Both the position numbers and the translations under genes were made by a program. This document shows positions 1 through 7,594 of a stretch of DNA of 32,254 nt, one piece after another. Position 1 is the first letter of the stretch; the number at the start of each line of letters is the position of its first letter. Origin of the DNA: Planctomycetota bacterium (GTDB taxonomy: Bacteria > Planctomycetota > UBA1135 > GCA-002686595); contig JADHNZ010000036.1 in the NCBI GenBank assembly GCA_016779225.1, positions 1-32,254 on the forward strand. The letters run 5' to 3'. The notes beneath the pieces were generated by a model that did no database searches, was not told the origin of the DNA, and worked only from the letters and a program-made list of their open reading frames with translations.

Positions 1-4
1 ACCC

Positions 5-1372
5 GTGGCGCCCTTCCCCCGCAGCGACCGCCGGCGCTCCCCGCGCGCCACCGCCCGCCTGGAGCTCCTCCGCGCGGCGCTCGGCCTCCTGCGCGGGGCC
101 CTCGCCCTGCCGAGCGCGTGGATCGAGGGCGAGGGGCTGCGTGCGGAGACCCTGGACTGCGTGCGCCACGCGCAGGCGCCGGGCTGGACCGAGCCGCCGG
201 CGCCTGAGGCGCGCGCGCTCACCCTCTTCATCGCGGCCGCCGAGGCCAGCGGAGAGACCCACGCCGTGAGCCTGGTCCGCGCCCTGCGCCGCAGGCTCGA
301 ACAGGCCGGCGCGCCGCCGCCCCGCCTGCTGGGGTTCGGAGGCGAGCGCCTCGCCGCCGAGGGAGTCGAGCTGCTGGGCAACCCGGTGGACCGGGCCACC
401 ATGGACGCGGGCGAGGCCGCCCGCGGGGTGGGCTTCTACGCGGGCCTCCTCGAGCGGCTCGCCGCCTGCCTCGACGCCGAGCCCGTGGATGCCTTCGTCA
501 GCGTCGACTCGCCCGCGCTGCACGTCCCCATGGCCAGCGTCGCCCGGAGCCGCGGCGTGCGCACGGTGCACTTCATCGCGCCGCAGTACTGGGCCTGGGC
601 CCCGTGGCGCGCGGCGCGCTACCGGCGCGTGATGGACCTTGGGCTGACCATCCTGCCCTTCGAGCCGGAGTGGTTCCGGAGGCGCAAGGTGCGCGTGGCC
701 CATGTGGGGCACCCCATCCTCGAGACGCTGCCCCAGGTGCCGCCGCCAGAGGACCCCGCCCGTCGAGACCTCGTCCTCCTGCCCGGCTCGCGCGCCGCCG
801 AGATTCGGGACAACCTCCCGTGGCTCCTGGACCGCCTGGAGGCGCTGGAGCTCGAGCCCGGACGCCCAGTGGTCGTGCTCCAGACGAGCGACCGCCACCG
901 GCACCAGATCGAGAGCCTGCTGGCGGAGCACGGCCAAGGCGCCCGCGCGCACCTGCGCATCGCCCCCCTGCACGAGGGCCTCGCCACCGCGCGCACGGCC
1001 CTGGCCGTCTCGGGCACGGTGCTGCTCGAGGTCGCCCACCATCGCCTGCCCACGGTCGTCCTCTACCGCGTGGTGGGCGGCTGGAAGCCGCTGCTCAAGG
1101 GGCTGCTCCTGGCGCCGTGGTTCTCGAAGCCGAACCTCCTGGCGGGCGAGGAGGTCCTCCCGGAGTTCGGGTTCGTCGGCGAGGGCGAGCCGGAGCGGTT
1201 CGAGGCCACGGCCCGACGCCTGGATCAGGACGAGGCCTCCCGAGGCGCCGTGCGGCGGGGCCTGGACCGCGCCTTCCGGCGCCTGGGCCCCCCCGGCGCC
1301 GCAGACCGGGCCGCGGCCCTCGTCCTTGCCGAGGCCACCGGCACGCTCCCCTCGAATCCCGGGAATGCGTGA
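5..1372 (+). CDS. lpxB: lipid-A-disaccharide synthase (LpxB), possibly 5'-partial
   Basis: LpxB is a GT19 glycosyltransferase that joins UDP-2,3-diacylglucosamine to lipid X at the inner membrane, making the disaccharide core of lipid A. The family body starts near residue 72. It shows the N-terminal AAEASGE motif (78-84), an IAPQYWAWAPWR segment matching the family's VWAW loop, and the C-terminal LPGSRAAEIRDNLP nucleotide-binding motif. About 70 arginine- and alanine-rich residues precede the family domain. The frame is open to the left window edge, so the GTG used here may not be the true start, and the extension may be the tail of a longer N-terminal domain. The next gene begins 38 bases downstream on the same strand. 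Function is confident; the start is not. Confidence 0.88.
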   Translation: MAPFPRSDRRRSPRATARLELLRAALGLLRGALALPSAWIEGEGLRAETLDCVRHAQAPGWTEPPAPEARALTLFIAAAEASGETHAVSLVRALRRRLEQAGAPPPRLLGFGGERLAAEGVELLGNPVDRATMDAGEAARGVGFYAGLLERLAACLDAEPVDAFVSVDSPALHVPMASVARSRGVRTVHFIAPQYWAWAPWRAARYRRVMDLGLTILPFEPEWFRRRKVRVAHVGHPILETLPQVPPPEDPARRDLVLLPGSRAAEIRDNLPWLLDRLEALELEPGRPVVVLQTSDRHRHQIESLLAEHGQGARAHLRIAPLHEGLATARTALAVSGTVLLEVAHHRLPTVVLYRVVGGWKPLLKGLLLAPWFSKPNLLAGEEVLPEFGFVGEGEPERFEATARRLDQDEASRGAVRRGLDRAFRRLGPPGAADRAAALVLAEATGTLPSNPGNA

Positions 1373-1410
1373 AGACCGGGCGCCCCTGCGCGTAGCTCAC
1401 CCATCGGAGA

Positions 1411-2037
1411 ATGGAGTCCCGTCCCACGAGCCCCAACGACCCGATCCTCATGGAGTCGACCCAGCTGATGATCCGCACCCGGGACGGGGACCGCGAGGCG
1501 TTCGGGTCCCTGGTGCGCCTCGTCTCCACGCGGGCCCAGCGGCTGGCCCACGCCCTCGTGGGTCACGAGGAGGATGCGCGCGACCTGGCCCAGGAGGCGC
1601 TGCTCAAGGCCTACCGCGGGCGCGCGAGCTACGACCCTCGCCAGCCCTTCTTCCCCTGGTTCCAGCGCATCCTGCGCAACACCTGCATCTCGCACCTGCG
1701 CAAGCGCCGCGTCGCCCTGAGCGTCAGCGCCGCCGACGAGCCCGACGGCCCGGACTTCGAGCTGCTGGACCCCGGGCCGCTCCCCGAGCGCCTCGCCGCC
1801 GCGCGCGAGGCGACCGAGCGCTATCGCCTCGCCCTGGAAACCCTGACCGCCCGCGACCGCGAGGTGCTCGCCCTGCGCCACCAGGAGGACCTGTCCTACC
1901 GCGAGATCGCGGGGACCCTCGGCATCAAGGAGGGCACGGTGATGTCGCGCCTCTTCCACGCCCGGCGGCGGCTGCGTGCGGCGATGGGCGGGGACGCAGG
2001 GCTCGATGGCGAGGCTGACCTGGAGGAGCCGAAGTGA
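1411..2037 (+). CDS. RNA polymerase sigma-70 family factor, ECF type
   Basis: This 208-residue protein directs RNA polymerase core to alternative promoters. Region 2 spans about residues 20-95: an acidic DARDLAQEALLKAY helix, then the aromatic, basic PFFPWFQRILRNTCISHLRK stretch that melts and reads the -10. Region 4 spans about 140-190, with LTARDREVLALR and the helix-turn-helix LSYREIAGTLGIKEGTV. There is no region 1.1 or 3, as expected for the ECF class. A second in-frame ATG at 1450 is a possible start; the upstream one is used because GGAGA lies just before it. The stop overlaps the next gene by GTGA, and that gene encodes a predicted membrane anti-sigma factor. This suggests envelope-responsive control, though the regulon cannot be read here. 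Confidence 0.93.
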   Translation: MESRPTSPNDPILMESTQLMIRTRDGDREAFGSLVRLVSTRAQRLAHALVGHEEDARDLAQEALLKAYRGRASYDPRQPFFPWFQRILRNTCISHLRKRRVALSVSAADEPDGPDFELLDPGPLPERLAAAREATERYRLALETLTARDREVLALRHQEDLSYREIAGTLGIKEGTVMSRLFHARRRLRAAMGGDAGLDGEADLEEPK

Positions 2038-2471
2038 GCACCGAACCCACGCCGGATCAGCTGCTCGCGATGCGCTACGCCGATGGCGAGCTCGAGCCCG
2101 AGGAGCGCCGCCGCTTCGAGGAGCGCCTCGCGGAGGACGAGGCCCTGCGGCTCGAGGTCTCCGCCCTCCGCCACCTGGAGGTGCTCGCGCGCCAGGTCGC
2201 TCCGCCCGAGCCCGCGGACCTCGTCCTCGGAGAGCTGGGCCGCGAGAGGATGCACCGCCTGCTCGGCTGGGTCGGTTGGCTCCTCGTCGCCGGCGCGTCC
2301 CTTGGCCTGCTGGGCCACGCGATCCTGACGCTATTCGACCGGGACTGGACCGAGCCCGGGCCAGCCCTCCCCCTGGCCCTGGGCACGGGCCTCGTCCTTC
2401 TCCTCCTGCGGGTCCTGCGCGAGCGCCTGGCGCGCCTCCCCCACGACCCCTATCGCAGCGTCCGCCGATGA
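2034..2471 (+). CDS. predicted membrane-anchored anti-sigma factor
   Basis: A 145-residue protein starting with GTG inside the sigma stop (GTGA overlap), with a GGAGG-containing ribosome site just upstream. The N-terminal ~60 residues are acidic and helical, with the pattern YADGEL-x-PEERRRFEERL-x-EDEALR found in the cytoplasmic part of many anti-sigma factors. I see no HxxxCxxC zinc motif, so it is not a canonical ZAS domain. Two hydrophobic segments follow, about residues 80-102 and 112-126, with a short basic tail. Gene order and overlap imply it binds and restrains the sigma factor upstream. What releases it is not visible. The assignment rests on context plus the N-terminal pattern; there is little other sequence to identify it. 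Confidence 0.75.
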   Translation: MSTEPTPDQLLAMRYADGELEPEERRRFEERLAEDEALRLEVSALRHLEVLARQVAPPEPADLVLGELGRERMHRLLGWVGWLLVAGASLGLLGHAILTLFDRDWTEPGPALPLALGTGLVLLLLRVLRERLARLPHDPYRSVRR

Positions 2472-2791
2472 TCCTCACCACCACCGAATCCGCAGGCCGC
2501 CCCGTGACCGAGGTCCTGGGCATCGTCCGGGGCAGCACCGTCCGCTCCCGTCACCTGGGACGCGACATCCTGGCCGTGTTCCGCAACATCGTGGGCGGCG
2601 AGGTGGACGAGTACACCAAGCTCGTGGCCGAGGCCCGGGAGCAGGCCCTGGACCGCCTGACCGCCGAGGCCCGCGCCCTGGGGGCCGACGGCGTGGTGGG
2701 CCTGCGCTTCGGAACGAGTCAGGTTTCCCAGGGAGCGGCCGAAGTTCTCGCCTACGGGACGGCGGTTCGACTGGCTCCTGCCGAAGACTAG
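2468..2791 (+). CDS. YbjQ family (UPF0145) protein
   Basis: A 107-residue protein, the usual size for this family. The ATG at 2468 overlaps the anti-sigma stop as ATGA. Upstream in-frame codons would read through the anti-sigma gene and are rejected. Family features include an N-terminal ILTTTESAGRPVTEVLGIV strand region, SRHLGRDILAVFRNIVGGE, then a helix with repeated A/E, ending in ADGVVGLRFGTS and a final AYGTAV strand. YbjQ proteins form oligomeric rings, and their biochemical role is not settled. Co-translation with a sigma/anti-sigma pair hints at a stress-response link, which is inference only. Confidence 0.9.
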   Translation: MILTTTESAGRPVTEVLGIVRGSTVRSRHLGRDILAVFRNIVGGEVDEYTKLVAEAREQALDRLTAEARALGADGVVGLRFGTSQVSQGAAEVLAYGTAVRLAPAED

Positions 2792-2818
2792 AGTGCCGGG
2801 GTCGAGCCCGGCCTCGCC

Positions 2819-4885
2819 ATGCTGCCCCTCCTCGCCCTCTGCGTCCTCCTGCTCGCCGGCTGCGCCAAGCCGGTCGAGGCCGCGGCTCCCCAGGAGCCGA
2901 TCCGGGTCGAGCCCCTGCTCGTGGTCGTGGGCACCCCCGCGGACCCGGCGCCCGACCAGGTGTTGGCGACGCGGGGACTGCGCGGCCCCCGCGACCGGGC
3001 CCTCGCCCCGCGCGGGCCCGAGGGCGTGCAGCTCGTCGAGCCGGAGGGCCGCGCGCCCGCCCTGCGCGTCTCCCCCGGCAGCGGCCTGGTCACCACCCAG
3101 CTGCCCGACGAGCCCTGGAACGCCCTGCGCCTGCGCTGCCGCACCGGGCCCGGGGCCGTGGTGGTCGAGGCCCGCCGCGGCGATGTGATCCTGGCACGCA
3201 CCCGCGAGGTGCGCCTCAAGGGAGCCGGCGAGGAGCTGACCGTCCCGCTCAGCGTCCCGGCCGCTGGCCCGCGCCCCGACCGCGTCATCGTGCGCGCCGT
3301 CGGTGACCTCGGACCTGCCGATGTGCTCGGCCTCGACCTCGTGCGCGAGGACCCCATCGGCCGGCTCCCCCGCCCCGGAGTGCCGGACTGGATCCGCGCG
3401 AACGGCGAGGAGCGCCGCGGGGTCCTCCTGACCAGCGGTACGCCCCTGCGCTGCACCTTCGACGCCCTCGTCGGCAGCCGCCTGCACACGGGCTTCGTCG
3501 TGCCGGAGGCCCTCGAGGACCAGCGCTTCACCCTGGAGGCCAAGGTCTGGCCCGACCGCGGTGCGCCGATCGAGACGCGCGTGGAGCACGCGCCTCCGCT
3601 GGACGGCAAGCGATACTGGAGCACGATCGTGCTCGACCTCCCCGAGGCCTTCGAGGGGCAGGTGCTGAACGCGACCTTCCGGATCCTGCCGGACCGCATG
3701 GCACGCCACGCGGCCGCGGTCCTCGAGCAGCCGCGCGTGATCGTGCCCGTGGTGCGCTCGGGCGTCTGCCTCATCACGGTGGACGGGCTGACCGAGGAGA
3801 CCCTCCTCGAGCCGGGCTACGCGCCACTCTCGGAGAACGCTCGGCGCGAGGGACATGTGCGCGCCGTGTCCGCCGCGGGCCTGAACCCGCGCGCCGCGCT
3901 TGCCGCGATCCTGACCGGCCGTCCGGCCGAGGAGAACGGGGTGCGCACGGGGCGCGAGCGCCTGTCCCGGGACACGCCCACCCTGGCCACCCTCCTGAGC
4001 AGCCAGGGCTACCGCACGGTGGCCGTGATCGAGGACGAGAACCTGAGCCGCAACTCGGGACTCCTGCGCGGCTTCGACGAGGTGCATGTCGCGCCCCTTG
4101 GGACCCCAGTGGATGTCCTTGGCACCAAGGCGCTCCGGAGCCTGGCCGAGCACAAGGGCGGGCCCGTGTTCCTGTGGCTGCACACCGGCCACCCGCTCCC
4201 CCCGTACCTGCCCACCGAGCGCTCGGCGAAGCTCTTCCCGACCGGGCGGGGACAGGCGGAGGACCTGGGTCCCGAGAACCGGGCGCCCTGGGCGCGCGAC
4301 ATCAGCGACGCGCGCATCCTGCGCAACCGCCACCGGGCCGAGTACAGCGAGGTGGACGCCGAGGTCACGCGCATCCTCAAGCACCCGGCCCTGCGCGGCT
4401 GCGCCTGGGCTCTGGTGGGCATTCGCGGGCAGAACCAGGGGGACTTCGGCCTCTGGTGGGAGGCGCGGACGCCCTCCCCCGCCGTGCTGCGGACGGCGGC
4501 CATGGCCGGTGGAGCCCTCGCGGACGCCGTGATGGCTGAGCTTGGAGAGCACGCCTCCTCGGTGGGGCGCGCGCTGCTGCGGGCCTCGAAGCTGCTGCCC
4601 GAGGCCCTCAGCTCGGTGGACACGGGCTCCGGCGTGATGCTGAGCCCGGACGGCTCCCGTGCCGCGCTCGCGCTGCCGGACGGGGTGGGCGTGCTCGCCC
4701 TGGAGGACCTACCGGAGGAGCGCGGCGCCCCCGCCCTGCCCCGTCACGGGTTCCGCTGGCGCGGCACCCAGCGCACCCCTGCGGCCCTGCGGCAGGTCCG
4801 CGCCCAGCTGGTCGAGGGCCTCATCTCCCTCGGAGCCCGCGACCTCGAGGGGTGTGCCTGCTCGGCATGCCGAGCGAGTCTCTAG
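2819..4885 (+). CDS. lipoprotein with a degenerate sulfatase/alkaline-phosphatase fold
   Basis: A 688-residue protein with a short signal peptide ending in lipobox LAGC (Cys15), so probably membrane-anchored outside the cytoplasm. Residues ~20-310 form an unrecognised, strand-rich region. From residue ~316 it follows the sulfatase pattern: CLITVDGL (Asp322), LNPRAALAAILTGRPAEENGV (from 355), TLATLLSSQGYRTVAVIEDENL, then GLLRGFDEVHVAPL. The catalytic signature is lost. Where sulfatases have C/S-x-P-S-R before the LTG, this protein has no Cys or Ser, and where the family has DHG metal ligands it reads GIRGQNQ (535-541). It is therefore probably a non-catalytic binding or structural protein. The last codons lie in a 33-bp tandem repeat, so the C-terminus may be recently altered. 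It follows ybjQ by 27 bases. Confidence 0.72.
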   Translation: MLPLLALCVLLLAGCAKPVEAAAPQEPIRVEPLLVVVGTPADPAPDQVLATRGLRGPRDRALAPRGPEGVQLVEPEGRAPALRVSPGSGLVTTQLPDEPWNALRLRCRTGPGAVVVEARRGDVILARTREVRLKGAGEELTVPLSVPAAGPRPDRVIVRAVGDLGPADVLGLDLVREDPIGRLPRPGVPDWIRANGEERRGVLLTSGTPLRCTFDALVGSRLHTGFVVPEALEDQRFTLEAKVWPDRGAPIETRVEHAPPLDGKRYWSTIVLDLPEAFEGQVLNATFRILPDRMARHAAAVLEQPRVIVPVVRSGVCLITVDGLTEETLLEPGYAPLSENARREGHVRAVSAAGLNPRAALAAILTGRPAEENGVRTGRERLSRDTPTLATLLSSQGYRTVAVIEDENLSRNSGLLRGFDEVHVAPLGTPVDVLGTKALRSLAEHKGGPVFLWLHTGHPLPPYLPTERSAKLFPTGRGQAEDLGPENRAPWARDISDARILRNRHRAEYSEVDAEVTRILKHPALRGCAWALVGIRGQNQGDFGLWWEARTPSPAVLRTAAMAGGALADAVMAELGEHASSVGRALLRASKLLPEALSSVDTGSGVMLSPDGSRAALALPDGVGVLALEDLPEERGAPALPRHGFRWRGTQRTPAALRQVRAQLVEGLISLGARDLEGCACSACRASL

Positions 4886-4942
4886 CAACACTGCGAGGCT
4901 TGCCAAGCGAGTCTGCAACAACACTGCAAGGCTTGCCGAGCG
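4864..4942. repeat. 33-bp tandem repeat, 2.4 copies
   Basis: Units begin at 4864, 4897 and 4930, each opening GGC(A/T)TGCC(G/A)AGCG. The first two full units match at 27 of 33 positions by eye; the third is cut after 13 bases. Each unit has a small dyad at its start (GCTTG-C-CAAGC in unit 2). The array sits between the convergent lipoprotein and nitroreductase genes, and the lipoprotein stop codon lies in unit 1. The period is divisible by three, so one reading frame encodes an 11-residue repeat resembling GLPSESATTLQ, but no convincing gene uses it. It could be a dispersed intergenic repeat or a transcript-end structure. Confidence 0.85.
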
Positions 4943-4991
4943 CGCCCCTCCTCGCCCGTCACAGCTCCCTCCGCGCCTGCTGCTCGCGGGC

Positions 4992-5657
4992 TCAGCGCCG
5001 CACCAGGACCTGCTCCAGGCGCTTGCGCTCCAGGGCGGGGACCTCACAGCCCTCGGCCGGGTAGCCCACGGGGATCAGCAGGAAGGCCTTCTCGTTCTCC
5101 GGCCGCCCCAGCACCTCGGCCAGGAACCCCATCGGCGAGGGCGTGTGCGTCAGGGTCGCCAGCCCACACAGGTGCAGGGACGCGAGGAGGAACCCCGCGG
5201 CGATGCCCACGCTCTCCTGCGTGTAGTAGTGCTGCTTACGCGTCCCGTCGGGAAGCTCGCCCCAAGCCTGTCGGAACAGCACGATCAGGCAGGGCGCGTG
5301 CTCGAGGAAGGGCTTGTCGGCGTCGGTCCCCAGGGGCGCCAGATCGTCGAGCCACTCGTCGTTCATGCGGCCCCCATAGTTGGCCCGCTCCTCCTCCTCT
5401 GCGGCCGCGCGGATGCGCCGCTTGAGCGCGGGATCCGTGACGAGGGCGAAGGTCCAGGGCTGCTGGTGCGCGCCGGAGGGCGCCGTGGAGGCCAGCTCGA
5501 TGCAGCGCTCGACGACCTCCATGGGGATGGGCTCGGAGGAGAACTCGCGCACGCTGCGGCGGGTCCGGACCTGCTCTAGGAGCTCCTCGGCGCGGCTGCG
5601 CATGGCGTCGGGCCCGAGGCGCTGGAAGTCGAGGGGCACGGTCAGGCGCGGAGACAT
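4992..5657 (-). CDS. nitroreductase-superfamily flavoprotein, iodotyrosine deiodinase type
   Basis: A 221-residue FMN enzyme that, by family, uses reduced flavin for reductive dehalogenation of halotyrosines. The ATG at 5657 precedes the family body; the much longer open frame upstream is a high-GC artefact. FMN-phosphate contacts are expected at RRSVR (33-37) and the TAPSGAH loop (58-64). The deiodinase active-site lid is present: Glu90, Tyr94 and Lys115, spaced 4 and 21 residues apart. By memory this matches the human enzyme's Glu157, Tyr161 and Lys182. The C-terminal LLIPVGYPAEGCEVP also fits that subfamily better than NfsA/NfsB. The protein lacks the membrane anchor of the vertebrate form. 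It is divergent from the next gene, with 150 bases between. Substrate is inferred from the lid only. Confidence 0.87.
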   Translation of the reverse strand: MSPRLTVPLDFQRLGPDAMRSRAEELLEQVRTRRSVREFSSEPIPMEVVERCIELASTAPSGAHQQPWTFALVTDPALKRRIRAAAEEEERANYGGRMNDEWLDDLAPLGTDADKPFLEHAPCLIVLFRQAWGELPDGTRKQHYYTQESVGIAAGFLLASLHLCGLATLTHTPSPMGFLAEVLGRPENEKAFLLIPVGYPAEGCEVPALERKRLEQVLVRR

Positions 5658-5807
5658 GTCCGGAGGGTAGCGCCCGCGGGCCGCCGGGCGCCTCCCCGCC
5701 TGAACCGCAGGGCCTGCCGGTCCGTTGAACCCCACGACGGTCGCCCCCACCCGCACAATGGCGGCCGCGCGCGCCCGCCCTGGAGCACGCAGCTCCCCCT
5801 CCGCACC

Positions 5808-7580
5808 ATGAGCCCCCTCCTCCTGACCCCGCTCCTCCTGAGCGGCCTCCTCCTCCCCTCGCCCGCACCCGGCGCCCCTGCGAGCCTGCCTCCCCGCGCC
5901 GCGGTCCAAGGGCCCGCCGATGAGCTGGGAGACCTGAAGGAGATCCTCGATCCCTCCCTGCGCTGGCTGCGCGGGAGGCAGGACCGCACGAACGGCTCCT
6001 ACGGGGACCTCGAGACCACGGCCTGGGTGCTGCGCGCCTTCGCCGAGAGCCCGCGCGGCTACCGGCGGACCGATGGCGCCTTCGTGCGTGACGCGGTGGC
6101 CTGGCTGGTCGACCAGCAGGCCGAGGACGGGGGCTTCGGAGCAGCCGACCTCCCCGCCGCCACCCGCGCGCGCGCGACGCAGCTCGCCTGCGCCGCGCTG
6201 CAGCCGCTGCTCGACGCGGAGACGCGGGAGGCATTCGCGGCGGGGCTCGGGTTCCTCGGGCGGGCGGGGATCGACGACCCCTACGCAGGCCTGCCGCGCC
6301 CGGTGGAGGGCGTGGAGGAGGCCCGCGTGCGCACGCTCAGGCTCCTGGCCGCGCGGCTGCCCGATCAGTCCTGGGAGGGCTCCCCCACCACGACGGCCCG
6401 GCATGTGGTCGAGCTGTCGGCCTACCGCGCCCGCCTCAGGCCCGAGGGCAGCACTCCCGAGGGCGCGCGTCCTCTCCCCGCCTGGTCCCCCGAGGACGCT
6501 GCGCGCGCGGACGAGGCCGTCCTGCGCGGCGCTCGCTTCCTGCTCGGCGCCGCGGTGGCGAAGGGCCAGTGGGGCAGCCCCCAGGGGCCGGACGCGGGCA
6601 TCACGGCCATGGCCCTCGGCGCGCTGCAGGCCGTCCCCCGGCCCCGGCCTCAGGATGTGCAGACGGCGCTCGACGCGGGGCTCGACTGGCTGCGCAGCCT
6701 GCAGCACGAGGACGGCTCGATCCACGCGGGCATGCTCGCGAACTATGTGACCTCGGCGGCGGTGATGGCGCTCTCGCGCGAGGGTCGCCCCGGGGATGCG
6801 GAGGTCGTCGCCCGCGCCCAGGCCTACCTGGTCGAGCTGCAGGCCGACGAGGGCGAGGGCTACAGCGAGGGCGACCTCTACCACGGGGGGATCGGCTATG
6901 GCGGGGACGAGCGCCCGGACCTCTCGAACCTGCAGATGGCCCTGGACGCCCTGGCCGCGTCCGGGCTGCGTGAGGACCACGAGGCCTGGACCCGCGCGGT
7001 GCGCTTCCTCGAGCGCTGCCAGAACCGCTCGGAGAGCAACGATGTCGCCCTCGTCGACGGCGAGGTCGTGATCCGCTCCGGCGAGGACGGCGGCGCGGGC
7101 TACGCGCCGGGCGACTCGAAGGCGGGCTTCGAGCTTGAGACGCGCGACGGCGAGACGGTCAAGGTGCCGCGCTCCTATGGCTCGATGACCTACGCGCTGT
7201 TCAAGTGCTATGTGCTTGCCGGCCTCGACCGCGAGGACCCCCGCGTGCAGGCCGCGTGGAAGTGGCTCGGTGACCACTGGACCCTGGACCTGAACCCTGG
7301 GTTCGAGCTGTCGCGCGATCCGACGGCGCCCTACCAGGGCCTGTTCTACTACTACCAGTCCATGGCCCGCGCCCTCGAGGTCTCCGGCGAGGAGCAGATC
7401 GTGGATGCGGAGGGCACGGCCCACGCGTGGAGGCAGGAGCTTGCCGCCCGCCTCGTCAGCCTACAGAGCCGCGTGGACGGCTCGTGGATCAACGAGAACG
7501 CCCCGCGCTGGTGGGAGGGCAATCCCGTCCTCGCCACCAGCTACGCCCTCTCGACCCTCGGCTCCTGCCGCCCGCGCTGA
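5808..7580 (+). CDS. secreted prenyltransferase/squalene-oxidase repeat protein
   Basis: A 590-residue protein with an N-terminal signal peptide (leucine-rich core within residues 4-20, then PAPGAPA). The body is an alpha/alpha-toroid built of repeats of the kind found in terpene cyclases and protein prenyltransferases. Recurrent W-L-x-x-Q-x-x-D-G-(G/S)-(F/W) units appear at about residues 52-66 (LRWLRGRQDRTNGSYG), 101-111 (WLVDQQAEDGGFG) and 289-299 (WLRSLQHEDGSIH). I see no DxDD cyclase acid motif and no obvious zinc site, so cyclase or transferase activity is not supported. Such exported proteins are common in Planctomycetota and mostly uncharacterised. The downstream FAA-hydrolase gene begins 14 bases after the stop, so they are probably co-transcribed. 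Confidence 0.85.
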   Translation: MSPLLLTPLLLSGLLLPSPAPGAPASLPPRAAVQGPADELGDLKEILDPSLRWLRGRQDRTNGSYGDLETTAWVLRAFAESPRGYRRTDGAFVRDAVAWLVDQQAEDGGFGAADLPAATRARATQLACAALQPLLDAETREAFAAGLGFLGRAGIDDPYAGLPRPVEGVEEARVRTLRLLAARLPDQSWEGSPTTTARHVVELSAYRARLRPEGSTPEGARPLPAWSPEDAARADEAVLRGARFLLGAAVAKGQWGSPQGPDAGITAMALGALQAVPRPRPQDVQTALDAGLDWLRSLQHEDGSIHAGMLANYVTSAAVMALSREGRPGDAEVVARAQAYLVELQADEGEGYSEGDLYHGGIGYGGDERPDLSNLQMALDALAASGLREDHEAWTRAVRFLERCQNRSESNDVALVDGEVVIRSGEDGGAGYAPGDSKAGFELETRDGETVKVPRSYGSMTYALFKCYVLAGLDREDPRVQAAWKWLGDHWTLDLNPGFELSRDPTAPYQGLFYYYQSMARALEVSGEEQIVDAEGTAHAWRQELAARLVSLQSRVDGSWINENAPRWWEGNPVLATSYALSTLGSCRPR

Positions 7581-7594
7581 GGCGCGCCAGGACC

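Noticed and set aside
4864-4942. CRISPR array
   Set aside because: Copies are directly adjacent with no unique spacers and only 2.4 units; no cas genes are nearby.
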